The notes beneath the pieces are model-generated. The model had not been told where the DNA came from. It was given only the letters and a program-made list of their open reading frames with translations, and made no database searches. Of a DNA stretch of 64,000 nt, positions 1-11,359 are shown in pieces (position 1 is the first letter of the stretch; each line of letters opens with the position of its first letter). The stretch comes from Adineta vaga (taxonomy: Eukaryota; Rotifera). A program made the position numbers and the translations under genes. Location of the stretch: the NCBI GenBank assembly GCA_021613535.1, contig CP075496.1:14260001-14324000 (forward strand). Direction: 5' to 3'.

Positions 1-228
1 TATGCACATAAAATATTGTCTTGTTCTCTGACTCCTTCGCTTTTGTTCTTATCGATCTCTCTTTTGATGTTAACGCAGCAGCTGAGAAAGAGAAAAGAAC
101 GACAAACCCTATCGTTGTATTAAGAATAACAAGAAAAAACTGCAAGTCATTGCAGACACTACAATTGCCATTGCTCTGCTTTTCTTCTCGTAGCAAGTTT
201 TATAAAATAACACGTTAAGAAAGTAAAC

Positions 229-731
229 ATGGCTGGTGTTGCAAAATTATTCGATGGTCATATTATCAATAGTTCAAATGAAGAAGTTGATCTTAATGAT
301 GAAAAATACAACGGAAAAGTCATTGGTCTCTACTTTAGTGCACATTGGTATGTTTGAAAAAAAAACTAAAATTATTGACTTTTTTCTTTTCGTTTTTTCG
401 TAAAAGGTGTCCACCATGTCGTGGGTTTACTCCAATGTTAGTTGAATTCTATAAAACACATGGAAAAGATAAAAATTTCGAAATTATATTTATTAGTTCT
501 GATCGTGATGAACGAGCATTTAATGAATATTGTAAAGATATGCCTTGGTTAAAATTATTGTACAGTGAACGAAAGAAAAAAGAAGAATTAGGAAAAAAAT
601 TTCAAATCACTGGTATTCCAACATTACTTTTACTTGATGGAGATTCAGCAGATATTATTTGTAAAGATGCAAGAGATAAAATTCAACATCGAGATCCACG
701 TGGAGAATCTTTTCCATGGAGAACATTATAA
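229..731 (+). CDS. Tryparedoxin/nucleoredoxin-like thioredoxin-fold protein
   Basis: Two exons (229-347 and 407-731) joined across a 59-bp GT-AG intron give 147 residues. The intron falls inside the Trp codon of the redox motif W-C-P-P-C-R, which only appears intact after splicing. The fold is typical of the tryparedoxin/nucleoredoxin group: an N-terminal strand, the WCPPC active site, FEIIFISSDRDE, and the cis-Pro loop GIPTLLLLD. Family members reduce protein disulphides in the cytosol using the two active-site cysteines. The start ATG is the first in frame, and the upstream sequence has stops. No signal peptide is seen. The protein is short compared with multi-domain nucleoredoxin, so it is a single-domain form. 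Family assignment is strong; physiological substrate is unknown. Confidence 0.88.
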
Positions 732-1280
732 AATAAAGAGAGAGAAAGAGAGAGGATTTTTAATTCAATTCGAACAACATTTTTGTTTTTTTTCTTCGAC
801 AAAAATAAAAAAAAGTTACAAAACGACATACAGATTCAAGTGATGAACAAGTTTTTTTTTGGATCTTATATTGTTATCTATATGAAAATAAAATTTTGTT
901 TCAAGTTAAAAAAATTATCATAACTTCTTCATAATTATACTATGAAATTAAACAAAACACATGAAAGAAAATAGAGTAGGTATTCATATTCATCATCTAC
1001 TCATTTCCTATAGTTTATTCGATTGATTAACTTCGAAGTTTACGAAACGTATTGCAAATAGAAAACGATATTTCTTTTATTCGATGACAGGCCGTTCGAT
1101 CGTATCGAAAAGTCCAAGTAATTTCATATGACGAAAAGAAAAATTCATGAATTATTCGGCCGCTTCTCGATAAACGATAAGGACGTCAAGATCTTTGTTA
1201 ACTATAATCTATATAAAGAGAAAGAACGATCGATGTATCATTTTATATTTAAAAAGAAAAACGACGTAAAGTAAACAAAA

Positions 1281-2163
1281 ATGTGTTCATATGAATCAAT
1301 TAAAACAAGTATTCGTCTTCTTCTTACATCAGCATCAAATGGTTTAAGCTTAGAACAATTAAATGCTGATTATCAATATTATAATCAATCAGAAAATATT
1401 CCTTTTGCAAATTTTGGTTATACATCATTAGTACGTTGAATTCTTATTTCATTATTGTCTCTTATCGTTGTTTATTTTAGTTAAGTTTTATACAAGATAT
1501 GTCTGATATTGCTCAAATTGATTTTAGTCCATCTCCTCCTATTATTTATGGAATTAAATCAAATCATCGAATGAAACGACAATTAATTGTTATTCAACCA
1601 AATAAACAACGTTCATCAAAAGATCTCAAACGACTTGTTCTTAATAATGTCTTGAAAAATACTCATTCAACTGAACATATTATTAAACAATTAACAAATT
1701 TAAATATGAATCAAAAATATTTATTCGAAACTTCATCAGAAAATTGTTCACTCAATCAAATTTTAATGATTCCAATAAATTCTTCAGATCAATGTCAAAT
1801 AATTCGTTATTCAAATGGAAAATTTTATATTACTTGTTTTGAATTCTCTCGAATATTAAATATTCATGAAGATTATATCAATAAAGAAACAGTAAGATGA
1901 ATATTAATATTTGTTTCTATACGTTTTTGTTGTCATTTAAGATGTTTAGTCGTTTACGTATTTATCAATCAAATAAGTTATTTCAAATGCTTCAAAAAGC
2001 AAATAATAATAATAATAATAATAATTCATGTCAACATATGAAAACTTGTCATCGACCATATTTTTTTCTTCTTTTAATTTCTTCGATTATACCTGTTTTA
2101 AAAATCAATGAAAATATTTATCCAAATTATGATCTTATTCTTGCTTTCGAGCAACTATTATAG
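1281..2163 (+). CDS. LOTUS (OST-HTH) domain protein
   Basis: Exons 1281-1430, 1481-1891 and 1942-2163, with two 50-bp GT-AG introns, give 260 residues. Residues about 5-60 form a LOTUS/OST-HTH domain: an IKTSIRLLL-type first helix, a GLSLEQLNADY segment, the FANFGYTSL helix and a following S-F-I-Q-D-M strand. LOTUS domains in TDRD5, TDRD7, Oskar and MARF1 bind RNA (G-quadruplexes) or Vasa-type helicases and act in germ granules. The rest of the protein is low in known motifs and contains a short poly-Asn run encoded by (AAT)n near 2005-2025. It is the first of five LOTUS loci in this window. Domain call is firm; the role in germline RNA control is inferred from the family. Confidence 0.78.
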
Positions 2164-2786
2164 ACATGTAAATTTATTTATTTAATAATATTACTTTCTT
2201 TTGTTTTCTTTCGTTTTTGGTATGTAAAGAAATATATGAGTTTATTTAATTATGAATTGTGTTTGTTGTTTTTCTTTTTCTTATTTGATTAATATATGAA
2301 ATTACAGATTATTTGATGATGTTCCTATCTAAAAAACATATAATTGTATTCATGAGAATAGAGTGTGGATGTGCTAATTCACTAGTTAAAATTTGAACTG
2401 ATAGTTCTTTCAATAAATTTAACTTGATCAGTCCTTGATTTTTGTGCTGCATGATATTTCATTTGTTTCCTGTTTTTAAATATGTATAGATCCGATCTGA
2501 TAGATGTACATCTACGTTAATAATAATTGCCATTACCTACGATCTAAAACATAATAGTTTCTATGATAGTAAAGAAAAATTAAGCGTTTTAATGTTAATT
2601 CAGTAAAAACATAGAGATTCAATCAGAAGTATTGCATTTGTCAGACTTCATGTTGTCACAGTTGATCGTTCATTATACATACACTTCGAAAGTACTTATC
2701 GGTAAGAAATTTTGAGAATAATTTGATAAACTTAATACATTTTCCTATACATTCAAAATCATTTAGCTTCTATAAAGTTGTTTATC
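2164..2786. other. Intergenic, nothing recognised
   Basis: AT-rich sequence between the LOTUS gene and the F-box relic. I see no open frame, RNA gene or repeat that I can support. Confidence 0.6.
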
Positions 2787-4183
2787 TTATATATCAATAA
2801 TCTTTATTTTTGTATCGAATAGAAATTGTTCAATGTAATCATCGTGAACGTCAATCATAATAAGTCTATTAAGATGAGTAAATTCAACTGGCAATAAATT
2901 TTCATTATTTGAATTATTTTTATATTGTGATTTCTCATCAGTAACAGCTAATTGCGTCAAAAACGGAAATGATTTGCAAGCCCGAAGAAATAATTCGTGT
3001 TCAAAAGGACGTTCATCATATAATACCACTCTACGAACATGCGAAAACAAACCACCTGGAAAACTATTTGTAACGTAATCATAAGATTTCGTAAGAGATG
3101 GGTATGAGTAAGCATGACATCGACTATGTCGTGCTTTTGGTAAACGAGTAATAATATTTTCCTTTAGATGATTTCCATCGATAAATCATAAATATACCAC
3201 CCTCAATATGGGCCGAAAAATGCAGATTAAGTTGTTCTATATTTGACATTCGATAAAGGAGGGGGTAGAATTGTTTCATAATAGTCACACATTGTCAAAG
3301 TAACATCCAACGAGAAATAATTTAGATTTAATAAATTACCCTAAAAAAAGGAAAGAAATTTGTTCTATTATCTGATAAGTTCTTTTGAACTCACTTCATT
3401 TTTCGTTCTATGTGGATAATGAACATTACACAGTTTAATATCAAGTATCTCAAGCTGATTGAAACGACCATCAAGAATAACAAGAAAATCATCAAAACAT
3501 TGTAAATTAATATTCAAACTACGAAGTGTAGAAGAACGAATATTAGGAAATAAGTCATCAATAAATAATCGAACACGGTTTTCATACGATGCTTCGCATA
3601 TTCTTAAAGATATCGAACTGGAGAAAGCAGTAAAGATGTAACTGTATATATTGCCCACTGATAGAAACATCTCTTCATCGTCGTCATCCTGATATTCAAT
3701 TGTAATAATAAGTGTTGTAATTTGATTTTTAAAAATACCAGGTGAAAGAATTTCATCTAAACAAATATAAAATATTTATTTCTTGAGAAGAAAATTCGTA
3801 CCTGTGAAAAGATTTCGAGCGGATTGTTCATTAATTTCATAAAGACCAAGGGTATGTAAATGAGGATAATCAGCAGCACGTAGAACATCTTTCATCGACA
3901 ATGTGTGAAGATCAAGCCATTGGATTTTATGATGAAGTTTAGGTAAAATTTGTAAACAGAATCGATCATGTATCGTTTTAGAACTAGTACGATCAGAAAA
4001 ATGATCTGAAAATCATTTCATAAAAGTTAAACGACTTGTACAAATTGGATCATGTACGATTCGACTCAGTCGTTTGTTACCACTGTCTAATGAATAAAGT
4101 ACGTCAATATTGTTCAAGCATTGAAAAATGGTCAGAAGAATTTCATCTGGTAAACTATATAATGTCATAGATGCATATGTCAT
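2787..4183 (-). pseudogene. Decayed F-box/LRR-like family gene
   Basis: Reading leftwards from an ATG at 4183, the first exon encodes an F-box-like start (SLPDEILLTIFQCLNNIDVL, then LYSL and NKRLSRI). It is the same architecture as the intact gene at 33787-35485. An in-frame TGA follows the residues LTFMK (near 4020). The frame then resumes with HPHLHTLGLYE-like sequence. An intron near 3760-3805 joins to a second exon (IRSSTLRSLNINLQCFDDFLVILDG) at 3368-3740. A third segment at 2787-3050 (FEHELFLRACKSFPFLTQL) matches the distal part of the family. Sequence between 3060 and 3360 is frame-shifted. F-box proteins recruit substrates to SCF ubiquitin ligases; this copy looks dead. Confidence 0.7.
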
Positions 4184-4239
4184 TTGTTTATTTATTTCAG
4201 ATTATCTGAATAATTAAGATTAACATGTATATGTACTTT

Positions 4240-4620
4240 GAAGAACCTCTTCCATTTGATCGACCTCGTCAAGAAAGACAATAGCCTTTTTTTTCGTCGT
4301 CAATCGTGATAATGCGTTTTTTTTCTTTTCATTTGTTCAAGATAATATATGCGAAAAGAAAACAATACGCCGTCCGTCTATTTATTTGAGCATCTCCGAT
4401 ACAATCGTTACAGGTTGAATAAATTACTGGATGAAATCTTTTTCTAAATATTGGGTAAATGAGTTTAAACGTTCAAAGTCAGATTGATGAACTATTCGGA
4501 AAGTGTAGAATGTGTCAATTGATGGTTTCACTAAAGCCGATCGACAAATCGTTCGGCCAAATTATAAACTGCTTCATATTCAGAAACACCATCTTTTATT
4601 TTAAAAAAACTTTTTTTAAC
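4240..4620 (-). pseudogene. Coding relic, possible CDC6/AAA+ Walker B fragment
   Basis: On the minus strand near 4225-4310 one frame reads ALSRLTTKKKAIVFLDEVDQ, then MEEVLQ. The hhhhDE pattern and context resemble the Walker B strand of ORC1/CDC6-type AAA+ ATPases. Further upstream (about 4430-4620) two frames give coding-looking stretches (SEYEAVYNLAERFVDRL, then VKPSIDTFYTFRIVHQSDF) separated by a frameshift. No start, Walker A or continuous gene can be assembled. It may be a truncated duplicate or two unrelated relics. Low confidence. Confidence 0.25.
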
Positions 4621-6353
4621 TAAGCTCCTTTAATGGCAGCTTTACACCCTCTCAAATTCCCAAGAAATCCTGATTGTCCAACAGAGCCTCTCTCTCTGTA
4701 CACGATGCGCAATCACAGACTAAATACGAAAAACCAAAACATTAATTTAGTCCATAAAGATTGAGCAAAGGTTTACTTTGTGCAGGAAATAGTGGTTGAA
4801 TATTAGATGACCTTGACGAGTTTGTACTAGCAAAGTCTAAATGAGAAAAACGAAACATTCATTCATTTCTTTGCTGCTTTAGATATCCATAGATCTAATA
4901 GATCAGCATCTCTATTTGAAAATTCCTTTTTCTTTAAGATACTTTTTAGAGTACATCTCTGTTCATTGCAATATGAATCTCCAAAATATCTTCAACTTCC
5001 ATATCATTCTCATCATAAAACGATGGTGAATAGATTATCAAAAGTATGCAAATCATTTTACTTACATTCAAGTACAACAATATTGTACAATCATCTTCAT
5101 ATGTAAAACGTTTCAGTATTTCCGTAGAATTTTTATTTAATAGTGTTTGTAAAACACAATATTCTCTGTGATAACCGAAGGAAAACTAATCGCTTTAATA
5201 TTAATTCAATCAAAATATAGATTCTATCACTCGCATTGCATTCGTCAAATCTTAGATATCCTTATTATAAAATGCATTAATTGTTAGATAAAAAAAACTT
5301 GTAGAATTTATGTTTAGAGACTATTCACTGACATGATGCAAGAGAAAGAGGCATTTCGACCAGCTGTTTATCACGATCTCCCGACATATAAAAAAAACAC
5401 ATGGCGTTCAGAATGAAGTAAGGAAGAGACCTAAATAATAAAAGCCAGTCAAAAATAAAGAAGATCATAATGAACAATGATATTTTCTTTGAAGCTTGAG
5501 TTGATAATGATGAAAGCACGGAATAATGTTTAGAAGTATGTGTTCGTCTGTATTCATTTTTGACAAAAGGCAAATGGCTCTCTATAGAGAATGGCTTTGG
5601 TTTTATATTGATAAAGTATACAGGCTTCTATCACAAGAAAAAGAATGAAATCATAATAATCTGCTTGCAATGTCGAAATAAATTTCTTTAAACACATATC
5701 ATTTTCTAACACTAGACCTAGTCCAAGATATCTGATGCGAAACTCACTTGTCCGTAAAAAAACAATAGATACATATTTTGCTGTTATGCAGGATTCATTC
5801 CATTGATACAGACAAATTCAGTGTCGAAGAACAGCATCCTATACAGAGTGAATCGACTAATGAGGCTTTCTCTTTTTACCAAAAATCAATGACCATTTAA
5901 GTAACGAATCGATCGCCGTGCAATGTGCAACTTACAGTCTTCTATTCCCCAGAAGGAGGACGTAGGGGGTAAAGACCACGTTCTCTATTTGATCTCGAAT
6001 GTATTTCACTACGACAGGAGCCGTTTTAACTGCCAGTTTAAATGCAACACGATCACACCTTCATCTTTACATCTTTGGCAATTCATGTTTATTCTCATCC
6101 ATATTATTGTACATGATGCTAAAGCAACAAAATTATAATGATTCTCTCTACTATCTCAAACTATTCTAGGATTTCGGAATAACTCTCTAAAAGGGTTTTT
6201 GAATGGCTCGGAAACCCTAAAAGGGTGTCAGATAGTAATAAATATCTTTTTCCTAAGAGAGTATGGACATAAATAAGATTAGAAATAGTCATAAGATACA
6301 TTTCAACTAAAATAAAAACATCAGATATTCAATTCTTTCAAAACAAATTAAAA
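4621..6353. other. Gene-poor stretch with faint relics
   Basis: No convincing gene. The minus strand around 5930-6055 has a short coding-like run (AFKLAVKTAPVVVKYIRDQI) with stops on either side. Around 6185-6262 there is sequence with CCCTAAAAGGGT palindromes that resembles the foldback element at 25.2-25.5 kb. Other open frames here have no family features and biased composition. Confidence 0.4.
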
Positions 6354-6540
6354 TTTGCAATTTAAATCAGTAAATGGTATTTGTGTCTGAAATAAAGTGT
6401 CGACGTTTCGTGTAACTATATACACATTTTCAAGACATTGATTTTTCAAGTTAGATTCGATCATCACGTGAAATTTTCATACACGAAACGTCGATACTCA
6501 ATTTCAAACAAAAACACCACTTATTAATTTAAATTGCATA
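6354..6540. mobile_element. Small foldback/MITE-like element
   Basis: Two arms of about 60 bp, 6354-6414 and 6480-6540, are imperfect inverted copies. Shared blocks include TGCAATTTAAAT at the outer ends and CGACGTTTCGTGTA at the inner ends, with a ~65-bp loop. There is no coding capacity. The structure fits a short non-autonomous DNA transposon. I could not define a clear target-site duplication. Confidence 0.65.
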
Positions 6541-7120
6541 TCATTCGTCGTAAACTTGAAAGTGAATGTTTAAAACAATAAATTTTATCATTTAATTTAT
6601 ATGACGACTAAACTATCTGTGTTCAATCATGGGTTGTCATTGCTCAATTTCATTTTCATTATAGCGCCCTATCTAAAGAAGAACAAAAATATTGTAAAAC
6701 GCGAACGAGGGACCTCTATCGAATATTATCAAACGGATGCAGAACATTTTCAGAACGTGTTGGCCAATCATTCATCTCGGCCTGAAAGTGTCACTGTTCG
6801 TTCATTTTTTCATGTTCATTTGTCTGACTGATCTGTTCAGTCTATTTGTAAACGCATTGTTATCGACTATTACTGTTTGTCATTGGATTACTTGTTATCA
6901 TTCATTACGTCATCGATTATTACTTGCGTTACAATATTATCAATATATTTTGCATTCAATCAAGACTTCGACATTTGCTTTCTTTCTATGGGTTATCTGA
7001 ATTCATCGGTAAGAGAAATATGGAAGAGATCATTTGTACGAGGAATATGTTCTGTATTTGTTTATTTTATTTTAGACAAGCTCAGAAGAGCAGCAAGTTA
7101 CTGAAAGTAGGATTGAAAAA

Positions 7121-8131
7121 ATGCCAAAATTTATATGTAATGAAAGGGCATTTTTTAATGATCATAAAAAAACCGTTGATCAAACCTACACATACATTTA
7201 CGAAGGATCTGATTGTAAAATTTCTTTACCTGAAATTCCGAATGATAATCCAATTATATCATCTTTATTATTTATCAGAAAGTTGGTTCTTCGAATTGGT
7301 GTTCTTTATAAATATAAAGCAATGACAACGATGATGTTTGGAAGTGGAGTTTTGATCACAAATAAACTTGTATTGACATCTGGACATATATTTGATCCAA
7401 TTGATTGGAATGCTGAGAAAGTGTCTTATTCTAATATATTCATAGCATTTAGTGATCCAGCTCCTGAAACTGCTTTTTCGTTACTAAATCCTGATAAATC
7501 AATATTTGCAGCAAAAGTAATTCGTCGTGGTCTTTTACAAGACAAAATAAATGATCATACTCAATATGACAATAATCTTACTGATTTAGCTTTACTTGCA
7601 TTAGATAATGCTGCAGAGATAACAACAGCTGAATATTTCCAACCAACGCTCAATCAGAAATCTTCAACAACATTAAATGTTCCATTAAATTCAAAACTAT
7701 ATCTCATCGGATATAATGGAGAACTACTCACCAACGATGAACTAAAACCATATCGACACTTACATGAATTTGCAAACTTAAATATCGATAAATTAAATCT
7801 TTATCATCATATAAACTACAAGTCGATATGAATTGGAAAATTATTAAGAGAAGGATGTGATAATGATCAATATTTTCTTCACAATTGTAGTACTCTTCCG
7901 GGATCGAGCGGCTCAATCATTCTCAATCATCATGGAAATTTAGCTGGTATTCATGTAGGTGTGAGCGATTTTCGACAAGGAAAAGAAAAAGATATTTTTT
8001 ATAACAAAGAAACATACAATAAATATGTTTCAATAGAATCAAATCAATTTAAAATGTTTATTCGTGAAACAGTTTTGCCAAACGTAGAAAATGAAGAATT
8101 ATATAATGAATGGTTATCCTATTCTCAGTGA
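7121..8131 (+). pseudogene. Trypsin-like serine protease split by one in-frame TGA
   Basis: The reading frame from the ATG at 7121 stays open to a stop at 8129-8131 except for a single TGA at 7829-7831. All three catalytic positions of a chymotrypsin/HtrA-type fold are present: His in VLTSGHIF, Asp in NLTDLALLAL, and Ser in GSSGSIIL. The Ser lies after the TGA, so the terminated 236-residue product would be inactive. A possible upstream exon ends near 7009; its GT-AG intron (about 7010-7075) joins in frame (TSSEEQQVTESRIEK) to the ATG region, but no upstream ATG was found. The downstream half is well preserved, so the lesion is recent, a sequencing error, or readthrough. Confidence 0.65.
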
Positions 8132-8925
8132 AACGTACTTTTGCGTTGATGTTTTCTAATAAAAATAATTTGATTTTTCTTTAACTTGCTATACATATTG
8201 TTTATATTTCGTCCATCTTCTGATTATGTTCATAATCATCTACTGCTTACTGCTGCAATGTCATCTGTTCCTGTTTGAATAAGTGTTGATAAGCTTTGCT
8301 ACAAATGAATTTATTTTATTCTGTAAATCGAAAGTATAGTTCATTCGAATGATTACACATTTCGATTAGCACAAGGTCTATGATAAAACGATTGGTAAAG
8401 AATATTGAGCAGCACGGTTTCGCTAAATATTGATTTATGTTTTTTTATATAATTAAAATAAAAACAGAAGAAGAAATATTCATATTAAACAGTTAAATCA
8501 CGATTATCAATATGAAAGTATTCATTACGCACATTTTGGTTGTTTATAGATCTCCCTCACTATTTCAAAGTCCTTTTATTTTCTTTTAGAGTACATTCTT
8601 TTCCAACAGAGTATTCCTTACAACAAAAAACTTCGACTTTTATATCATTCTCATTATAAATCAACGATAAATAGATTATCAAAACTATATAAATTATACA
8701 TACATCTATATTAATATTGTAAATGCTTCCACATATTTCATCATAGATTTCGACACAAATTCTTTAGAATTGAGAGTTATAAGTGATTTCATTCGTTTTT
8801 TCTGATGTATAATATACTTTTCAACATAATATATTTAATTCCGTACATATTTAAAACTTTCGTTTTCCTCAAAAGTAAAATTATACATTCAAAACAGAAT
8901 TATTGAAGAATTGAACATCGATACT
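8132..8925. other. Intergenic, nothing recognised
   Basis: AT-rich sequence lying 3' of both the protease and the peptide polyprotein. I see no supported feature. Confidence 0.6.
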
Positions 8926-9732
8926 TTATTTTTTACCAACAAGACCAACGAGAGCATTGACACCAGCACCAATAGCAACATTTGTAACTTTGTCTTTAAT
9001 TTTACCCCATAAACCACGTTGTACAGGTGTGAGTGATGCGAAGAATAAATCAATTTCTTGATCAACAACATCGCGTTTGCCAACAAGACCAACGAGAGCA
9101 CTGACACCAGCACCGACAGCAGCATTTGTGATTTTATCTTTGATCTTTCCCCATAAACCACGTTGTTCTGGTGTAAGTGATGCTAAAAATAAACCAATTT
9201 CTTGGTCATCAACGGAACGTTTTCCAAGGAGAAGACCTGCAGCTGCGTTAACACCGGCACCAATGGCAGCATTTGTGATTTTATCTTTGATTTTTCCCCA
9301 TAAACCACGTTGTTCAGGTGTGAGTGATGCTAAAAATTCTTGTGTAGCATCAGCATTGCGTTTTCCAAGGAGAAGACCAGCAGCTGCGTTAACACCAGCA
9401 CCGATGGCGACTGAAGTTATTTTATCTTTGATTTTACCCCATAAACCACGTTGTTCTGGTGTAAGTGATGCTAAAAATTCTTGAGTGGCATCAGCATTCA
9501 CATCACGTTTGCCAACAAGACCAACAAGAGCATTGACACCAGCACCAATAGCAACATTTGTAACTTTATCTTTGATTTTTCCCCATAAACCACGTTGTTC
9601 TGGTGTAAGTGATGCTAAAAATTGAATTTCTGCTTGAAGAAGATCATGATTTACAATTGGTTTTGGCATTGATTCTGAATAAACAGAACCAAAGAAAACT
9701 AAGGCGACGACTAAGCCGATAGGTGCGTGCAT
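8926..9732 (-). CDS. Secreted repeat polyprotein: precursor of five amphipathic amidated peptides
   Basis: A 268-residue single-exon ORF. Residues 1-19 are a signal peptide (hydrophobic LVVALVFFG, cleavage after VYS). There follow five units of about 47 residues. Each unit has an acidic spacer ending in FLASLTPEQR or a close variant, then a peptide starting GLWGKIKDK (at residues 48, 96, 143, 192, 240), rich in Ile/Val/Ala/Gly, ending in LVGKR or LLLGKR; the last ends GKK. Gly-Lys-Arg is the classic signal for dibasic cleavage plus C-terminal amidation, so mature ~26-27-residue, N-terminally cationic, helical amphipathic amides are predicted. This is the architecture of antimicrobial, venom or neuropeptide precursors; the GLW start and Lys spacing favour a membrane-active host-defence peptide. 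An AG acceptor (TTTTGCAG) immediately before the ATG suggests a 5'UTR intron. A decayed copy lies at 11129-11359. Function is inferred; I recognise no named family. Confidence 0.85.
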   Translation of the reverse strand: MHAPIGLVVALVFFGSVYSESMPKPIVNHDLLQAEIQFLASLTPEQRGLWGKIKDKVTNVAIGAGVNALVGLVGKRDVNADATQEFLASLTPEQRGLWGKIKDKITSVAIGAGVNAAAGLLLGKRNADATQEFLASLTPEQRGLWGKIKDKITNAAIGAGVNAAAGLLLGKRSVDDQEIGLFLASLTPEQRGLWGKIKDKITNAAVGAGVSALVGLVGKRDVVDQEIDLFFASLTPVQRGLWGKIKDKVTNVAIGAGVNALVGLVGKK

Positions 9733-9967
9733 CCTGCAAAATATATGTTGACAATTAAAACAAAGAAAAGCAACTTCACTGATTATTCTAAATCAATGTC
9801 ACCGTTTATATATATTTTTGTAGAACACAATGCTTTTTTTTTGAGAATGATAACATCTGTTGAGAATAATAGTTTTGATCAATGTTTTTCCACAGCTGCA
9901 TTTCTATCTCATAAAAAAATCTGTATTTTGCAATTATACAGTAAGCTTAATGTTTTTCTAAATATAA

Positions 9968-10180
9968 TTATAGATCATGCGACTTTTTTTGAAAGAGACA
10001 GATAACTATTATCAATAAAATCTCAGCTATATGATTAGTTTCTGAGGATAATTCTCCTTCCATACTCAACTTACTTTCTTCCAAAAGTGAAATACAGAAC
10101 AACACAAGTAAAATAATAGAGAATCTGAAGATATTTTCATTCTCGTTGCAAAATCTAACAATAATTTTACAAGCTTTCAT
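9968..10180 (-). CDS. Possible small secreted/membrane peptide, unknown
   Basis: A 70-residue ORF with an ATG at 10180. It has a hydrophobic segment (FSIILLVLFCISLL, about residues 20-33), then an acidic stretch (EESKLSMEGELSSE) and a second hydrophobic run. It lies upstream of the peptide polyprotein on the same strand and within the tandemly duplicated block. The counterpart near 11700-11790 carries a stop and frame changes. It could instead be the polyprotein's 5'UTR or promoter. Weakly supported. Confidence 0.22.
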   Translation of the reverse strand: MKACKIIVRFCNENENIFRFSIILLVLFCISLLEESKLSMEGELSSETNHIAEILLIIVICLFQKKSHDL

Positions 10181-11128
10181 TTCTTTCGAATGGTTTTTGT
10201 TTATAATTCCATATTTGATATGACAAGGTTTGGTTCACTATATTCGTATATGTTGCTTCGCTAACGTGTGGATTCTAAAATTCGTAGTAATTGATATCGA
10301 TGATTTCCTTTTCAAATATTTCCAAATAATGATAAATTTTTCGTTACACAATCAATCTATGATAGAACAATTGATTATATATTTCATGTGAATACTTAGC
10401 AAATTTGATTCGAATTTTTTCACATCGGATTAAAAATATTTTATTATTATAATGATTCATATAATGTATAAGTAAAAGCATATAGTATCGATGTTCTCTT
10501 TTAGAATAGATTTCAACTTAGTATATCAGTAAAAGTATCTATTTCTGTCGTTAATAATATATTGGTGAATACTGCTCGGTAAATTTTTGTACTTAACAAC
10601 CTTTAATATTAGTCTCTATCGATAAAATTCTGCGACAAGAGAAGAGATAATGAATAAAAATCTATACTCAATGATTGTTCGATCGTGTGGATATAAATTT
10701 TTTGTTCATAAAAACTTCAATACTCTTTTTCAGATCGTCTGTCACAAAAACCATCGATAACATATTACCCTCGATATACGAGTAATACTATTGATGTTAA
10801 GGGTGATAAATCTATTGAAATTGAAGATTTATTTTAATTACAAAAGCAATGCTAATCACAATTCAACTTATTTTTAAAATCTTCTGCATATTCTAGTCCG
10901 ACAAGATCTTTTATCTCTCAAAGGTATATTCTTTTAAATCTCTGTAAATTTCGAAACTCCTTTCTTCGAGTGAACAATCATGCGTTAACTGAAATATTCT
11001 TTTTTTTGCGAAATCATGCTCCGCAATCATAAATAATTCAATTTCACGATCAATCAAAACTTTATTTTACTTAAAAATGAAAATGTACATTAAAAAGTAA
11101 ACTATCTTTGAATACGAATGTTGACGAT

Positions 11129-11359
11129 TTATTTCTTGCCAACAAGACCAACAAAAGCATTAGCACTAGCATCGATGGCGACTGAAGTTAATTTATCTTT
11201 GATTTTGTTGAACTAATCACGTTGTTGAGGCGTAAGTGAGGCTAAAATTTGAGCTTCAGCTTCAAGAAGATTCTAATTGACGATTGGCCATGACATTGAT
11301 TCTGATTAAACAAAACCAAAGAAAATGAATGCAATGATCAGACCGATAGGTGCTTGCAT
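11129..11359 (-). pseudogene. Decayed single-unit copy of the amphipathic-peptide precursor
   Basis: From an ATG at 11359 to a stop at 11129 the sequence aligns with the polyprotein gene: the signal peptide start, one acidic spacer (ILASLTPQQR) and one peptide unit ending in LVGKK. At least three in-frame stops (one TAA and two TAG) interrupt it: after the signal-peptide core, in the spacer, and just before the peptide unit. Only one unit is present instead of five, so either the repeats expanded in the active copy or they collapsed here. Confidence 0.85.

Noticed and set aside
5325-5573. Minus-strand open frame of 82 codons
   Set aside because: No start context, domain, splice partners or conserved neighbours; biased composition typical of chance frames here.
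6877-7104. Hydrophobic reading frame upstream of the protease
   Set aside because: It begins with TTG rather than ATG, and no upstream exon with a start could be joined; it may be a leader exon but cannot be supported.
7829-7831. Selenocysteine reading of the TGA in the protease
   Set aside because: The position is not catalytic in this fold, and no SECIS-like structure could be recognised in the 3' flank.
8926-9650. Regular ~140-bp repeats that might suggest a CRISPR-like or satellite array
   Set aside because: The repeats are in-frame codons of the peptide polyprotein with conserved protein sequence, not spacer-repeat units.
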